A stretch of 64,000 nucleotides of DNA from Fallopia convolvulus (taxonomy: Eukaryota > Streptophyta > Magnoliopsida > Caryophyllales > Polygonaceae): contig OZ024728.1 of the NCBI GenBank assembly GCA_964016875.1, forward strand, positions 12,258,272-12,322,271. The letters are read 5' to 3'. The notes under the pieces are model-generated. The model did not search any database and was not told the DNA's origin. It worked only from the letters and a program-made list of their open reading frames with translations. The translations under genes were made by a program, and so were the position numbers. Of the stretch, positions 1 to 9,292 are shown piece after piece. How positions within the stretch are numbered: position 1 is the stretch's first letter; each line of letters opens with the position of its first letter.

Positions 1-185
1 CGCACGACTTGGGCTACCCCTAGTATTGACCTTAATGCCACGCCCAATCCAGCGCCTCCTCGGTTTGTTATGCCATTTTTATGTAGTAACCATCTTCCTG
101 ATTGTAACTTGTTGTCCACTTGTTCTGCCTCTAGTAAGGTGTCATCAAGTTCATTAGGAATGAAGACAACCATAGATATATTTTT
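1..185 (-). pseudogene. Possible RNase H-like pol fragment of element H
   Basis: The minus strand is open for about 60 codons to the window edge. It includes a W-L-L-H-K-N-G-I-T-N-R-G-G-A-G-L-G-V segment that resembles the first strand and glycine-rich turn of the Tat-lineage RNase H, where the usual residues are W-x-x-x-V-D-G-S-S-N. The catalytic Asp appears replaced by Asn. The order (gag at higher, pol at lower coordinates) fits a minus-strand element. It is short, so the call is tentative. Confidence 0.35.
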
Positions 186-396
186 TAAGTCGTCTTGATA
201 ATTATTGTATTGACATTATACTCTTCATAGGAAAGTTAGTGCACACTTTATGAAATGATTTTCAGAGTAAAGATGTAACTCGATAGAATTCATAACTAGT
301 ACACATACTAAATTTTTGATAGAAGAATACATGGTTTCAACAAGTAAAGTTTTGCTTACATAGTAAATCGGTAACTGGTTTGCATTTTATTCCCTT
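186..396. other. AT-rich stretch, no gene seen
   Basis: No coding frame, repeat or RNA gene was recognised. It lies between the RNase H-like piece and the gag remnant of element H, so much of the pol of H appears deleted here. Confidence 0.5.
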
Positions 397-578
397 ATGA
401 TTACAACGATAACAACCTACTCTGAAACGCGTTCCCATATTCTTCTATTTATTCGAACGACATGCTCTTTCTCAAGGGTATGGATTGTACCTTGGCTCGC
501 GCTTTCCATGCCTCCAATCCGAGCGCAGTACTTCCATCGTGTTAGTGACAATGAGGTCATCCTATTCCACTCGAATGT
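397..578 (-). pseudogene. Gag remnant of element H, C-terminal side
   Basis: Read on the minus strand, this continues the Gag of 8483-9007 after the MITE at 587-8474 is removed. The joined frame passes through E-L-Y-H-E-L-T-K-Y-P and A-H-I-R-V-E to the end of the retrotransposon Gag domain, with an in-frame stop after the last motif. It is a relic. Confidence 0.55.
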
Positions 579-586
579 GTGCTAAC
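579..586. repeat. 8-bp target-site duplication of the hAT-type MITE, left copy
   Basis: GTGCTAAC occurs directly before the element at 587 and again directly after it at 8475-8482. A perfect 8-bp duplication is typical of hAT transposons. Confidence 0.8.
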
Positions 587-640
587 TAGACCTCTCAAAA
601 TTTGAACCGACCCGAAAATCAATTGGTCAAAAGTAACTCA

Positions 641-645
641 ACCCG
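641..645. repeat. TSD of element A, left copy (ACCCG)
   Basis: ACCCG sits immediately before the LTR at 646 and again immediately after the second LTR at 8199-8203. This defines the ends of the insertion. Confidence 0.9.
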
Positions 646-1571
646 TGATGGCCGGATCGATGGAGGGGATGATGGTGCAAAGAGATCGCCACGAGAATCC
701 AAGGAATTCCGACAACAAACACCACGCAACTGACCCGTCTTCAACTGGCTGGATCTTCCTCGTCCGAACTCGAAATTGAGTGATTCCAATTCGAGAAGTT
801 AGATCTATGAGTCTAGTTGAAGTCCTCAAAATATGAGACCGAGATGATGAGCGGATTGAAAGTTATGTCGAATTTACTGAGATGGTGCAGAAACCTCCGA
901 GATGGAGGATGGTTCGAAATGGAGAGAACAAGGGGATATGGATGCTTGATAACTTGGATATGACTCACCAAGCTCTCAAACAAACTAGGATGCTCGAAAT
1001 TGTCGGATATGACTCACCAACAATTGAACAACGAGAATTGAACGAAACAAAACAAGAACTTCGAATTGAAAATGCAAGGAAAAGAGAAGCAAATTTCGTC
1101 CAAGTCTAGCAACCAAGGGTGAGGGGGACGACCATATAACCTAGAAAGCAACCTCACAAAGTTAGCCCCTTCACTTAAGGAAATTACAAAAATTAACCCA
1201 AAAACCCGAAAACTTAATAATTGTCCTTTCCGTCGAATTGTCACTTAGAACCATGAAGTAGAATAAAACTCCAACCATCTTCATTGCACTCTTTCGGAAA
1301 GCTACACCCCATGAGCTCTTCTTGCACTTGACATAGAATGGCCTTAGCTCGGGATCGCGTAATACGACCTAGATAAGGTGGTGTAGTTCCTTGAGCTTTG
1401 GCACCATCAAAACCGGAAGGCAAGGGCGCGCCACCATCCAAGCTTGTTGGCGCGTCTAGGGTATGCTGAGGCTCCTCCAAGTGTTCCGACGTGTGCTCCT
1501 CCAAGTGTTGCTCCTCCAAGTGTTCCGAAGTGTGCTCCATAGTTGGCTCGGACATCGATGGAATCACATCA
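646..1571 (-). repeat. 3' LTR of element A
   Basis: 926 bp, beginning TGATGGCC and ending CACATCA on the plus strand. It matches 7273-8198 in length and in the stretches compared. It contains the last ~330 bases of pol, including a short repeated E-H-T-S-E-H-L-E-E coding segment, and the pol stop at 1241-1243. Confidence 0.93.
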
Positions 1572-4500
1572 TCCTCCTCCCCTTGAAAAGGGTTCGTCCT
1601 CGAACCTAGATCCTGCTCAAACTCAACATCATTGTTAGAAAAATAAGGAACAAGATCGGATACGTTGAATACCTCATGGACGCCATAATTCGGAGGAAGA
1701 TCAAGCTTGTAAGCATTGTCGTTGATGCGCTCTAACACTTGGAATGGTCCATCTCCACGTGGCTTAAGCTTAGAATTTCGAAGAGTAGGAAACCTCTCCT
1801 TCCTTAAATGAACCCAAACAAGGTCGCCGGGTTCAAAAATCAGCTCCTTGCGCCCTTTATCAGCTTGGCGCTTGTATTGCAATGTTCGCCTCTCCAATTG
1901 AAGACGAGTATCCTCATGAATCTGCTTAATATACTCAGCCCGGTCCCGTCCTTCACGACTCTCTCGATCGGACATAGCATAAGGCGCTAAATCAAGTGGT
2001 GTAACGGGATTGCGCCCATACACCACCTCAAAAGGCGTCTTCTTTGTAGCGGAATGAATGGACCTATTGTAAGCAAACTCAATGAAAGGAAGACACTCTT
2101 CCCACCTGCGCAAATTAGTTTTCAAAATAGAACGCAACAAGGCACCAAGGGTACGATTAACGACCTCGGTTTGCCCATCCGTTTGCGGGTGGCAAGTAGT
2201 AGAGAATAAGAGCTTGGTTCCAAGCTTGGACCAAAGAGTCTTCCAAAAGAAACTTAGAAATTTAACATCACGGTCAGAAACAATAGATTTAGGGACCCCA
2301 TGCAACCGAACCACATTATCAAAGAACAAGGTGGCAACATTAACAGCATCATCGGTTTTGTGGCAAGCAATAAAATGTGCCATCTTAGAAAATCTATCTA
2401 CCACCACAAAAATAGAGTCCCTACCCCTTTTTGTCCTAGGCAACCCCAAAACAAAGTCCATAGAAATATCCTCCCATGGGGCACTAGGAATAGGCAAAGG
2501 GGTATACAAACCGTGAGGGTGCACTTTAGACTTTGCACGCACACATGTAGCACATGAAGCACAAAAGTTCTCTACCGACCTAAGCATGTGAGGCCAATAG
2601 AAATGTTCCCTAAGCATATGCAAAGTTTTCATGACACCAAAATGTCCCATGAGGCCGCCACCATGGGCCTCTTGGACAAGCAAACGCCTAACCGAACCAC
2701 TAGGCACACACAAGCGAGTTCCCTTAAAAAGAAACCCATCATGCAAATAAAATTGATCCCGACTTCCCCCCTTCAAACAAGCATGAAAAATATCACTAAA
2801 CTCAGCATCATGAGCATACAACTCCTTCATGAAAGAAAATCCAAGCAATCGTGCATCTAGTAAGGATAAAAGAGCGTACCTCCGGGACAACGCGTCGGCG
2901 ACGACGTTGTCCTTGCCTTTCTTATGCTTGATGACATAGGGAAAGGATTCAATGAACTCAACCCATTTGGCATGCCTCCGATTCAGTTTTGCTTGCCCTC
3001 TCAAGTACTTCAACGCCTCATGATCGGAATGGATAACAAACTCCCGAGGCAAGAGATAGTGCTCCCACACCCTTAGCACTCGAACAAGAGCAAGTAGCTC
3101 TTTGTCGTACGTGGGGTACTTGAGCTCGGCACCTCCAAGCTTCTCACTATAATAGGCTATGGGACGTCCCTCTTGCATAAGCACACCACCGAGCCCAATT
3201 CCCGACGCATCACACTCAATCTCGAACATCTTGCCAAAGTCGGGAAGAGCTAACAACGGCGCGTGTGTCAACTTAGCCTTAAGGGCTGCAAAGGCCTCTT
3301 CTTGCGCCTCTCCCCACATAAATGGAACATTCTTCTTGGTGAGGAAGGTCAAAGGCGCAGCCAAGGTACTAAAATCACGAACAAACCGGCGGTAGAAACC
3401 GGCTAGGCCAAGGAAACTCCGGACTTGTGTCATAGTTGTCGGTGTGGGCCATTCTTGAATCGCCTTCACCTTCTCTTCATCTACTTGAAGTCCATTCCTA
3501 CTCACAACAAAACCAAGAAATACCACGTGATCCGAACAAAAGTGGCACTTCTTGAAGTTAGCAAATAGGCGGTCCCGTTTCAAAGCTTCAAGCACTTGCC
3601 TAAGGTGCTCGACATGGGATGATAAATCGTGGCTATAAATCAAAATATCATCAAAGTATACAACCACAAACTTACCAATAAAAGGGCGGAGGACATGGTT
3701 CATCAAGCGCATGAAAATGCTCGGAGCGTTGGTTAATCCGAAGGGCATAACCAACCACTCGTATAGGCCTTGCTTGGTTTTGAACGCCGTCTTCCATTCA
3801 TCTCCCTCCTTCATCCTTATTTGATGATATCCGCTCTTGAGATCAATTTTGGAGAAGAGACTCGCCCCATGCAGCTCGTCAAGCATATCCTCAAGTCTCG
3901 GAATCGGGTGACGATACTTGATAGTAATATTGTTGATCGCTCGACAATCAACGCACATCCTCCATGTGCCGTCCTTCTTAGGCACAAGAATGACGGGCAC
4001 GGCACACGGGCTGAGGCTCTCACGCACATATCCCTTATCAAGGAGCTCTTGGACTTGCCGTTGAAGCTCCTTAGTTTCCTCCGGATTGGCTCGATAGGCT
4101 GGACGGTTCGGTAGAGTGGCACCGGGGACAAAGTCGATTTGATGCTCGATTCCCCTAAGCGGTGGTAGTCCCGGTGGCACCTCTTCTTGGAAAAGCTCCT
4201 CAAAGTCCTGCAAAAGAGTAGATATGGAAGGAGGAAGATCAACTAATTCTTGGGAAGATAAATAAGATTCTTGAAAAACAAGTAAAACGCAAACGCCACT
4301 TCCCTTGAAAGTATGAATAATCTCCTTCGGTTTGGCCAAAAGCAAGGGCGTAGAAGGGCCGCCTAGAGCTAGCTTCTTGTCCTTCTTTCCCTCTCGAAGC
4401 GCATGCTTCTTCCTTTGCTCCTTCGCTGCGTGGTCCAACATGATTTCATGGGGGGTCATCGGGTGCAACGTCACCTTCTTTCCCTCCATTTGAAAGTGAT

Positions 4501-4630
4501 ACTCGTTGGAGACTCCATCATGAATAGCTCCCTTATCATATTGCCAAGGGCGCCCCAAAAGAAGATGACAAGCGGTCATCGGCACCACATCACACTCCAC
4601 CTCATCCTCGAAGGCCCTATAGAAAAGCAA
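1241..4630 (-). CDS. pol: Element A pol: protease C-terminus, RT, RNase H, integrase, CR-type tail
   Basis: An open frame of 1,129 codons. In order: the protease tail with L-L-L-G-R-P-W (~25), reverse transcriptase (~195-375) with catalytic Y-F-D-D near 325, and RNase H (~450-590) with E-C-D-A-S-G and D-A-L-S-R-R. Integrase follows (~650-900), with an H-H-C-C zinc finger (C-A-S-C-A-T-C) and D, D and E catalytic residues in S-M-D-F, S-D-R-D and G-Q-T-E. The C-terminus carries S-R-T-N-P-F and I-T-R-S-R-A-K, as in CRM proteins. All catalytic residues seen look intact. The first codon is only the edge of the frame: the protein should begin as part of a Gag-Pol polyprotein from the overlapping upstream frame, so a one-base shift separates them. 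The stop lies inside the 3' LTR. Confidence 0.92.
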   Translation of the reverse strand: MLFYRAFEDEVECDVVPMTACHLLLGRPWQYDKGAIHDGVSNEYHFQMEGKKVTLHPMTPHEIMLDHAAKEQRKKHALREGKKDKKLALGGPSTPLLLAKPKEIIHTFKGSGVCVLLVFQESYLSSQELVDLPPSISTLLQDFEELFQEEVPPGLPPLRGIEHQIDFVPGATLPNRPAYRANPEETKELQRQVQELLDKGYVRESLSPCAVPVILVPKKDGTWRMCVDCRAINNITIKYRHPIPRLEDMLDELHGASLFSKIDLKSGYHQIRMKEGDEWKTAFKTKQGLYEWLVMPFGLTNAPSIFMRLMNHVLRPFIGKFVVVYFDDILIYSHDLSSHVEHLRQVLEALKRDRLFANFKKCHFCSDHVVFLGFVVSRNGLQVDEEKVKAIQEWPTPTTMTQVRSFLGLAGFYRRFVRDFSTLAAPLTFLTKKNVPFMWGEAQEEAFAALKAKLTHAPLLALPDFGKMFEIECDASGIGLGGVLMQEGRPIAYYSEKLGGAELKYPTYDKELLALVRVLRVWEHYLLPREFVIHSDHEALKYLRGQAKLNRRHAKWVEFIESFPYVIKHKKGKDNVVADALSRRYALLSLLDARLLGFSFMKELYAHDAEFSDIFHACLKGGSRDQFYLHDGFLFKGTRLCVPSGSVRRLLVQEAHGGGLMGHFGVMKTLHMLREHFYWPHMLRSVENFCASCATCVRAKSKVHPHGLYTPLPIPSAPWEDISMDFVLGLPRTKRGRDSIFVVVDRFSKMAHFIACHKTDDAVNVATLFFDNVVRLHGVPKSIVSDRDVKFLSFFWKTLWSKLGTKLLFSTTCHPQTDGQTEVVNRTLGALLRSILKTNLRRWEECLPFIEFAYNRSIHSATKKTPFEVVYGRNPVTPLDLAPYAMSDRESREGRDRAEYIKQIHEDTRLQLERRTLQYKRQADKGRKELIFEPGDLVWVHLRKERFPTLRNSKLKPRGDGPFQVLERINDNAYKLDLPPNYGVHEVFNVSDLVPYFSNNDVEFEQDLGSRTNPFQGEEDDVIPSMSEPTMEHTSEHLEEQHLEEHTSEHLEEPQHTLDAPTSLDGGAPLPSGFDGAKAQGTTPPYLGRITRSRAKAILCQVQEELMGCSFPKECNEDGWSFILLHGSK
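1572..1584 (-). promoter_or_regulatory. Polypurine tract of element A
   Basis: The minus strand reads AAGGGGAGGAGGA immediately before the 3' LTR, the position and composition of a plus-strand priming site. It is also translated as part of pol, so it is constrained at both levels. Confidence 0.85.
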
Positions 4631-6363
4631 ATACGAGCCCTTTCCTTGACTTGGATCGGGGCATTAGAATTCAACCAACATAGAGGATAAGGTAAAGGAT
4701 GGCAAGTAGTTTTCAAGGAAAAGCGATCCACCACCTCTTGACTAATAATATTACAACAAGACCCGCTATCGATAATCACACTACATACCTTTTCCATAAT
4801 TTTGCATCGAGTGTGAAAGATAACCTCTCGTTGGCTAGGTGTGGTGGTGTTCTCTGTCATGAAAAGCGTCCGTTGTACCACGAAGCACTCACCCTCCTCG
4901 GCGGTGACATGGAGGCCGTCTTCCTCAACCTCGGGGCTCTCTTCTTCCTCTTCCGCAGCCCCTTCTTCCTCATACTCGTACTCCCCTTGGGAGTTAAGAA
5001 GAACCTTCCGTTCGTTGGGACAATCCCGAGCATAATGCCCATGTCCAAGGCACTTGAAACACTTCACGTCGCTCGCCTTCACACCGCCTTCTTGCCGAGG
5101 ACGTGGGGAAAACTCTTTCCTCGGTTGAGGAGTCGAGTCCTTCCTTATTTCCGGCTTCCTAAACTGAGTTGGTGGTGCCTTAGGAGCCGTGGATGAAGGC
5201 TGCCACGTTCGAGAAGTGGTTGAACTCGAACGCCGTTGAGCAAGTTGCTTGTAGATATGGTTGGTATAATGAAGCACTTGCTCAATATCGGTACCCCTAC
5301 TAAAATGCTGCATACTCACCACATTTTTTAGTTCCAAATTTAACCCATTGACAAATTTAGAGATGACATACCCGTCGGGAAATTGTACTCGGGAACGGAA
5401 GATGAGCATACGCAGCTCGTTGTAGAACTCATCGGGAGTCCGGTTTCCTTGACGCACTTGCTCCAACTTGGCATGGATGCGCTCCGTGTAATCTTGAGGC
5501 ACGAACCTCTCTTCTAAGGCCTCTCTTAGATCTTGCCATGTGTTAAGTTGAGGCATCCGACGTGCTCTCCTCAAAGCCTTGTCCTCGAGCCACCATTGGT
5601 AAGCAAAGTCGGTGAAGTGTATGGCCGCCATGGCCACCCGCCTCGCATCATCATAGCCATAGAAGTCAAAGATTGACTCCACCTTGGCAAGCCAATCAAG
5701 ACAGGCATCGGCGTCGGAAGTTCCCGAAAATGTCGGCACGTTCAGCTTGATGCCGTAATGGGGATCCCGGGGCCGCTCTTCTTGTTGCACCGGCGCGCCA
5801 TGCCAAGGCTGCCCGACACCACCATTGGCCGGCCCTCTAGGAGGTTGGCCGCGCCTTGGGAGATGCAAGAGAGGTGGGGGTTGAGTAGCCGTTGCAGGAT
5901 TGACCTCTTGATAGCTCGGCGCTCCATAACCTGACAAGTTAGTAGCACTAATAGGAATACTATTAGGAAATGTAGCAAATGAAGGCCTTACCCCGGAATT
6001 GGCCACAAAGTGTGGATTGTGGAAGCTCGTCGGAGGAATGTAAGGAGGCATAATCCCCATGGAGGTGCTCACACCGATGGATGCTTGCGCCTCCGAGTTT
6101 GGCAAGTAAGAAGTAGAGGCCTCCTCTTGTAACGACTCCACTTGGTTAGCGCTTTGTAGCACACTTGGTAGAGCCCCCGTATGAGACACCCGTGCTCTAT
6201 CATCTTGGCCTCGCACTTGGCTCTCCAAATCAGTCAACCTAGTTCCCAAAGCCTCAATGGATTGTTGCAAGGATTGTTGCATGTTTTGCAACATGGCAGC
6301 CACCGAACTAGTGGACGTCTCCTCAACTTGTTCCTTATTCTTGTCATCACCTACACTTGTCAT
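4576..6363 (-). CDS. gag: Element A Gag-protease
   Basis: A 595-codon frame starting at an ATG after a ~900-base leader. A glutamine-rich coiled-coil-like stretch (~22-50) and a proline-rich linker precede the retrotransposon Gag capsid domain (~205-360). A CX2CX4HX4C zinc knuckle (C-F-K-C...H...C, ~435-448) follows. Next come an acidic run and the N-terminal half of the aspartic protease, with active-site D-S-G near 531. The frame then leaves the protease and stops, overlapping pol by 55 bases in another frame. Because L-L-L-G-R-P-W lies in the pol frame, this is either a one-base mutation or a frameshift site; CRM elements normally use one continuous frame, which favours mutation. Confidence 0.9.
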   Translation of the reverse strand: MTSVGDDKNKEQVEETSTSSVAAMLQNMQQSLQQSIEALGTRLTDLESQVRGQDDRARVSHTGALPSVLQSANQVESLQEEASTSYLPNSEAQASIGVSTSMGIMPPYIPPTSFHNPHFVANSGVRPSFATFPNSIPISATNLSGYGAPSYQEVNPATATQPPPLLHLPRRGQPPRGPANGGVGQPWHGAPVQQEERPRDPHYGIKLNVPTFSGTSDADACLDWLAKVESIFDFYGYDDARRVAMAAIHFTDFAYQWWLEDKALRRARRMPQLNTWQDLREALEERFVPQDYTERIHAKLEQVRQGNRTPDEFYNELRMLIFRSRVQFPDGYVISKFVNGLNLELKNVVSMQHFSRGTDIEQVLHYTNHIYKQLAQRRSSSTTSRTWQPSSTAPKAPPTQFRKPEIRKDSTPQPRKEFSPRPRQEGGVKASDVKCFKCLGHGHYARDCPNERKVLLNSQGEYEYEEEGAAEEEEESPEVEEDGLHVTAEEGECFVVQRTLFMTENTTTPSQREVIFHTRCKIMEKVCSVIIDSGSCCNIISQEVVDRFSLKTTCHPLPYPLCWLNSNAPIQVKERARICFSIGPSRMRWSVMWCR

Positions 6364-7258
6364 CGTAAAAACAAGGCAAAGATCAAGGTATAGAGGTCAC
6401 ACGAATTAATCACCAAGACTTGCCCGAGATGAAAATCCGACAAGTTGCAAGTAGGCAAAAACAACAAAGGCGACAAAGAGAGAATTCACCACACACTTGC
6501 TTAGGAAAACAATGCTAGGAAGCTACTAAACCACCAAGACTCAACACCAAGTATTACAAATTAATTAATTTTTTTTTTGTTTCGAGCAGGCCTTTGCTAG
6601 GCACTACTAGACGACTACTCTTTGTAGGCCTTTGCTAGGCACTACAAGATGACTACTCTTTCCATGCCCGGCCCCTTATTAGCTTTACGCCGCCGGGCAA
6701 GGTTTTTCTAGTCTTTAATCTTTCTTTCTATGCCTGGCCCCTTATTAGCTTTCGCCGCCGGCAAGGTTTTTCTGATTATTCAACAAAAAATTTCAAGACA
6801 CTTAAACAACAACACAAGATGTCTCGTCTTGGTGTCGTTCCCGTATCCTAGCACCGTAGCCAACAACAAGCATGTAATGACAACAAACAAGGCTGGTTTG
6901 GACCTCAATCCCACGTTTTTTAACTCAGCAAAATCAGCAAGACACACTTAAAACCAACACTAAAGAAAGGCTTAAATTCAAGCAACAAATGCACCCTTTC
7001 AACTACCAACTTTTGATAACTCTTTTGGGTGTTCTATTGGAACGTTTTTTGAGCATGGTTTGCAGCCATGGCTGAACACACACTCGGCCAAGACAACCAC
7101 AAGATCAAGACAAAGCAACGACCACAACAACACACAACAAGGACACTATGGTCGCACACAACAACACAACGCAACCAATAAAGAGTTCGAACCTAAAACC
7201 TTGCAACAAGTGGAAATTCAAGGTCGGAACAAGGTTTAGATGGCGATACCTTCGCGTG
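6364..7258 (-). other. Element A 5' leader with small duplications
   Basis: Non-coding leader between PBS and gag. Two local near-tandem duplications are visible: a ~40-base unit at 6588-6626 and 6627-6663, and a ~45-base unit at 6664-6710 and 6731-6774 containing CCCCTTATTAGCTTT. No ORF fits a known protein. Confidence 0.7.
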
Positions 7259-7270
7259 GCTCTGATACCA
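7259..7270 (-). promoter_or_regulatory. PBS of element A (tRNA-iMet)
   Basis: The minus strand reads TGGTATCAGAGC, complementary to the 3' end of plant initiator tRNA-Met, two bases from the LTR end. Confidence 0.92.
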
Positions 7271-7272
7271 CT

Positions 7273-8198
7273 TGATGGCCGGATCGATGGAGGGGATGAT
7301 GGTGCAAAGAGATCGCCACGAGAATCCAAGGAATTCCGACAACAAACACCACGCAACTGACCCGTCTTCAACTGGCTGGATCTTCCTCGTCCGAACTCGA
7401 AATTGAGTGATTCCAATTCGAGAAGTTAGATCTATGAGTCTAGTTGAAGTCCTCAAAATATGAGACCGAGATGATGAGCGGATTGAAAGTTATGTCGAAT
7501 TTACTGAGATGGTGCAGAAACCTCCGAGATGGAGGATGGTTCGAAATGGAGAGAACAAGGGGATATGGATGCTTGATAACTTGGATATGACTCACCAAGC
7601 TCTCAAACAAACTAGGATGCTCGAAATTGTCGGATATGACTCACCAACAATTGAACAACGAGAATTGAACGAAACAAAACAAGAACTTCGAATTGAAAAT
7701 GCAAGGAAAAGAGAAGCAAATTTCGTCCAAGTCTAGCAACCAAGGGTGAGGGGGACGACCATATAACCTAGAAAGCAACCTCACAAAGTTAGCCCCTTCA
7801 CTTAAGGAAATTACAAAAATTAACCCAAAAACCCGAAAACTTAATAATTGTCCTTTCCGTCGAATTGTCACTTAGAACCATGAAGTAGAATAAAACTCCA
7901 ACCATCTTCATTGCACTCTTTCGGAAAGCTACACCCCATGAGCTCTTCTTGCACTTGACATAGAATGGCCTTAGCTCGGGATCGCGTAATACGACCTAGA
8001 TAAGGTGGTGTAGTTCCTTGAGCTTTGGCACCATCAAAACCGGAAGGCAAGGGCGCGCCACCATCCAAGCTTGTTGGCGCGTCTAGGGTATGCTGAGGCT
8101 CCTCCAAGTGTTCCGACGTGTGCTCCTCCAAGTGTTGCTCCTCCAAGTGTTCCGAAGTGTGCTCCATAGTTGGCTCGGACATCGATGGAATCACATCA
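7273..8198 (-). repeat. 5' LTR of element A
   Basis: 926 bp, apparently identical to the 3' LTR. The last 108 codons of pol are duplicated here out of context, so the frame ending at 7868 is an LTR shadow and not a gene. Confidence 0.93.
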
Positions 8199-8203
8199 AC
8201 CCG
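8199..8203. repeat. TSD of element A, right copy (ACCCG)
   Basis: Exact match to 641-645, adjacent to the LTR end. Confidence 0.9.
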
Positions 8204-8474
8204 ATCGACCCCGAAAAAATCGAGTTGGGTCACCTATCCGTTGGGTTGATACGACCAACCCGATAAAATATTATTTCAATTAAAAATTAAATATTTTATT
8301 AAAATTATTATTTTATTATTATTAAATAATATTTAATATAATATAATATTAATTATTTTAGTAAACATAAAATAAAAACAAAGGCTAACAAAATTGACAA
8401 CCGTGACTCGTTCAATCAACCCGAACCCGTACGAAACCCATAACCACCCGAACCCGACCCATTTGACAGGTATG

Positions 8475-8482
8475 GTGCTAAC
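8475..8482. repeat. 8-bp target-site duplication of the hAT-type MITE, right copy
   Basis: GTGCTAAC, identical to 579-586. Confidence 0.8.
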
Positions 8483-9007
8483 GCCTTTGCTTGTACTTCA
8501 CCAAAGTTGGAGTAAGGATACTTAGTTAATTCATGATAAAGTTCAGGGTTACCTGTGGAGATCCCTCTTCAAAATGCTTCTGCCGACGTCGCATCGTCGC
8601 ATTCTTCAATGGTGACGGGTTCCTCATTGTATCTATTTAGAAACTCCTTCAAAGATTCTCCAGACTTTTGTACCAAACAATATAAGTCGCTAGAACGTTT
8701 CTTGGTGCATCGACTACTGCGAACCTGAGTCTAAACTTGTCAACAGTTCAACAAAGGATGAAATACTTCCAAGTGGTAAGTGTGAATGTCAATATAAAGC
8801 TAGACCAGATAAGGTGTTTCCAAACCAACGACATTAGCATTTCCTTCATTTCGAATCGGATAGTGCTAATGTCCATCGCTTGTTTGAATGTCGTAGCACG
8901 TTGGTCTAGATCAATTATTTATTCGTACTTTGGTACGTCAGGAACGTGATATTTACATGAGATGTCGACTCTCGCGATAGCCGGGACAAAGGGGAGTTGG
9001 TATAACA
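8483..9007 (-). pseudogene. Gag remnant of element H, conserved Gag domain
   Basis: The minus strand reads P-F-V-P-A-I-A and V-P-D-V-P-K-Y near 8950-9000, like the start of the Tat-lineage Gag domain. At 8575-8690 it reads L-V-Q-K-S-G-E-S-L-K-E-F-L-N-R-Y-N, the well conserved Gag motif, followed by a stop. Several frame breaks are present. The gag then continues at 578-397 beyond the MITE. Confidence 0.65.
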
Positions 9008-9168
9008 TGATGAAACCCGAAATAAACCGAAAGCAAGTAACGAGATTCTTTATTGGACGAAACAAACCCTTGCTTTTATTAACAACTGCGGAACGAGGTT
9101 ACACGTGTTGGATTTTACCCAATCTCTTTTATGAGATTCAAGGCCTCTATCTAGCGAGGTTCGAGATG
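9008..9168 (-). repeat. Truncated 3' LTR of element G
   Basis: About 160 bp align with 60764-60930 (shared runs include AAGCAAGTAACGAGATTC and CCTCTATCTAGCGAGGTTCG), with clearly more differences than any other LTR pair here. Homology stops abruptly after GAGGTTCGAGA. Confidence 0.7.
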
Positions 9169-9292
9169 CGCCCGAACCTGTCGGTTATCGAAGACCGGAT
9201 TGAGATGCACCCGAAGCCGGATCCCGGGTTGTTTTTGGTCGACGGGTACGCGACGATATTTTTGAATAATATTTAATATAATATAATACTAA
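9169..9292. other. Unassigned segment between the LTR fragment of G and element B
   Basis: About 80 bp of GC-rich sequence with a duplicated GAGATG-CRCCCGAA word, then an AT-rich end. The end matches the core of the MITE at ~8325-8350 (AATAATATTTAATATAATAT). No gene seen. Confidence 0.4.

Larger units (their letters stand above)
646..8198 (-). mobile_element. Element A: CRM-like chromovirus (Ty3/gypsy), structurally complete
   Basis: Minus-strand LTR retrotransposon of 7,553 bp with two 926-bp LTRs (TGATG...CATCA), a 5-bp TSD (ACCCG), a tRNA-iMet PBS, a polypurine tract, and gag-pro and pol ORFs. Three features point to the centromeric (CRM) chromovirus clade: the TGATG/CATCA termini, the S-R-T-N-P-F-Q segment after integrase, and a pol frame that runs through the polypurine tract into the 3' LTR and ends in an I-T-R-S-R-A-K motif. 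No differences were seen between the LTRs over the stretches compared and their lengths match, so insertion was very recent. One frame break lies within the protease. Confidence 0.9.
587..8474. mobile_element. Non-autonomous hAT-type MITE (~330 bp) split by element A
   Basis: The left end reads TAGACCTCTCAAAATTTG. The right end, reverse complemented, reads CATACCTGTCAAATGGGT. They match as imperfect terminal inverted repeats and are flanked by the 8-bp duplication GTGCTAAC. Both ends are rich in ACCCG/CGGGT words, common in plant hAT MITEs. Removing the retrotransposon at 646-8198 leaves about 330 bp (587-645 plus 8204-8474) with an AT-rich core and no ORF. The host site is the gag of element H. 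Confidence 0.75.

Noticed and set aside
7868..8233. A 121-codon minus-strand frame identical to the pol C-terminus
   Set aside because: It is the 5' LTR copy of the pol tail of element A, without its upstream domains.
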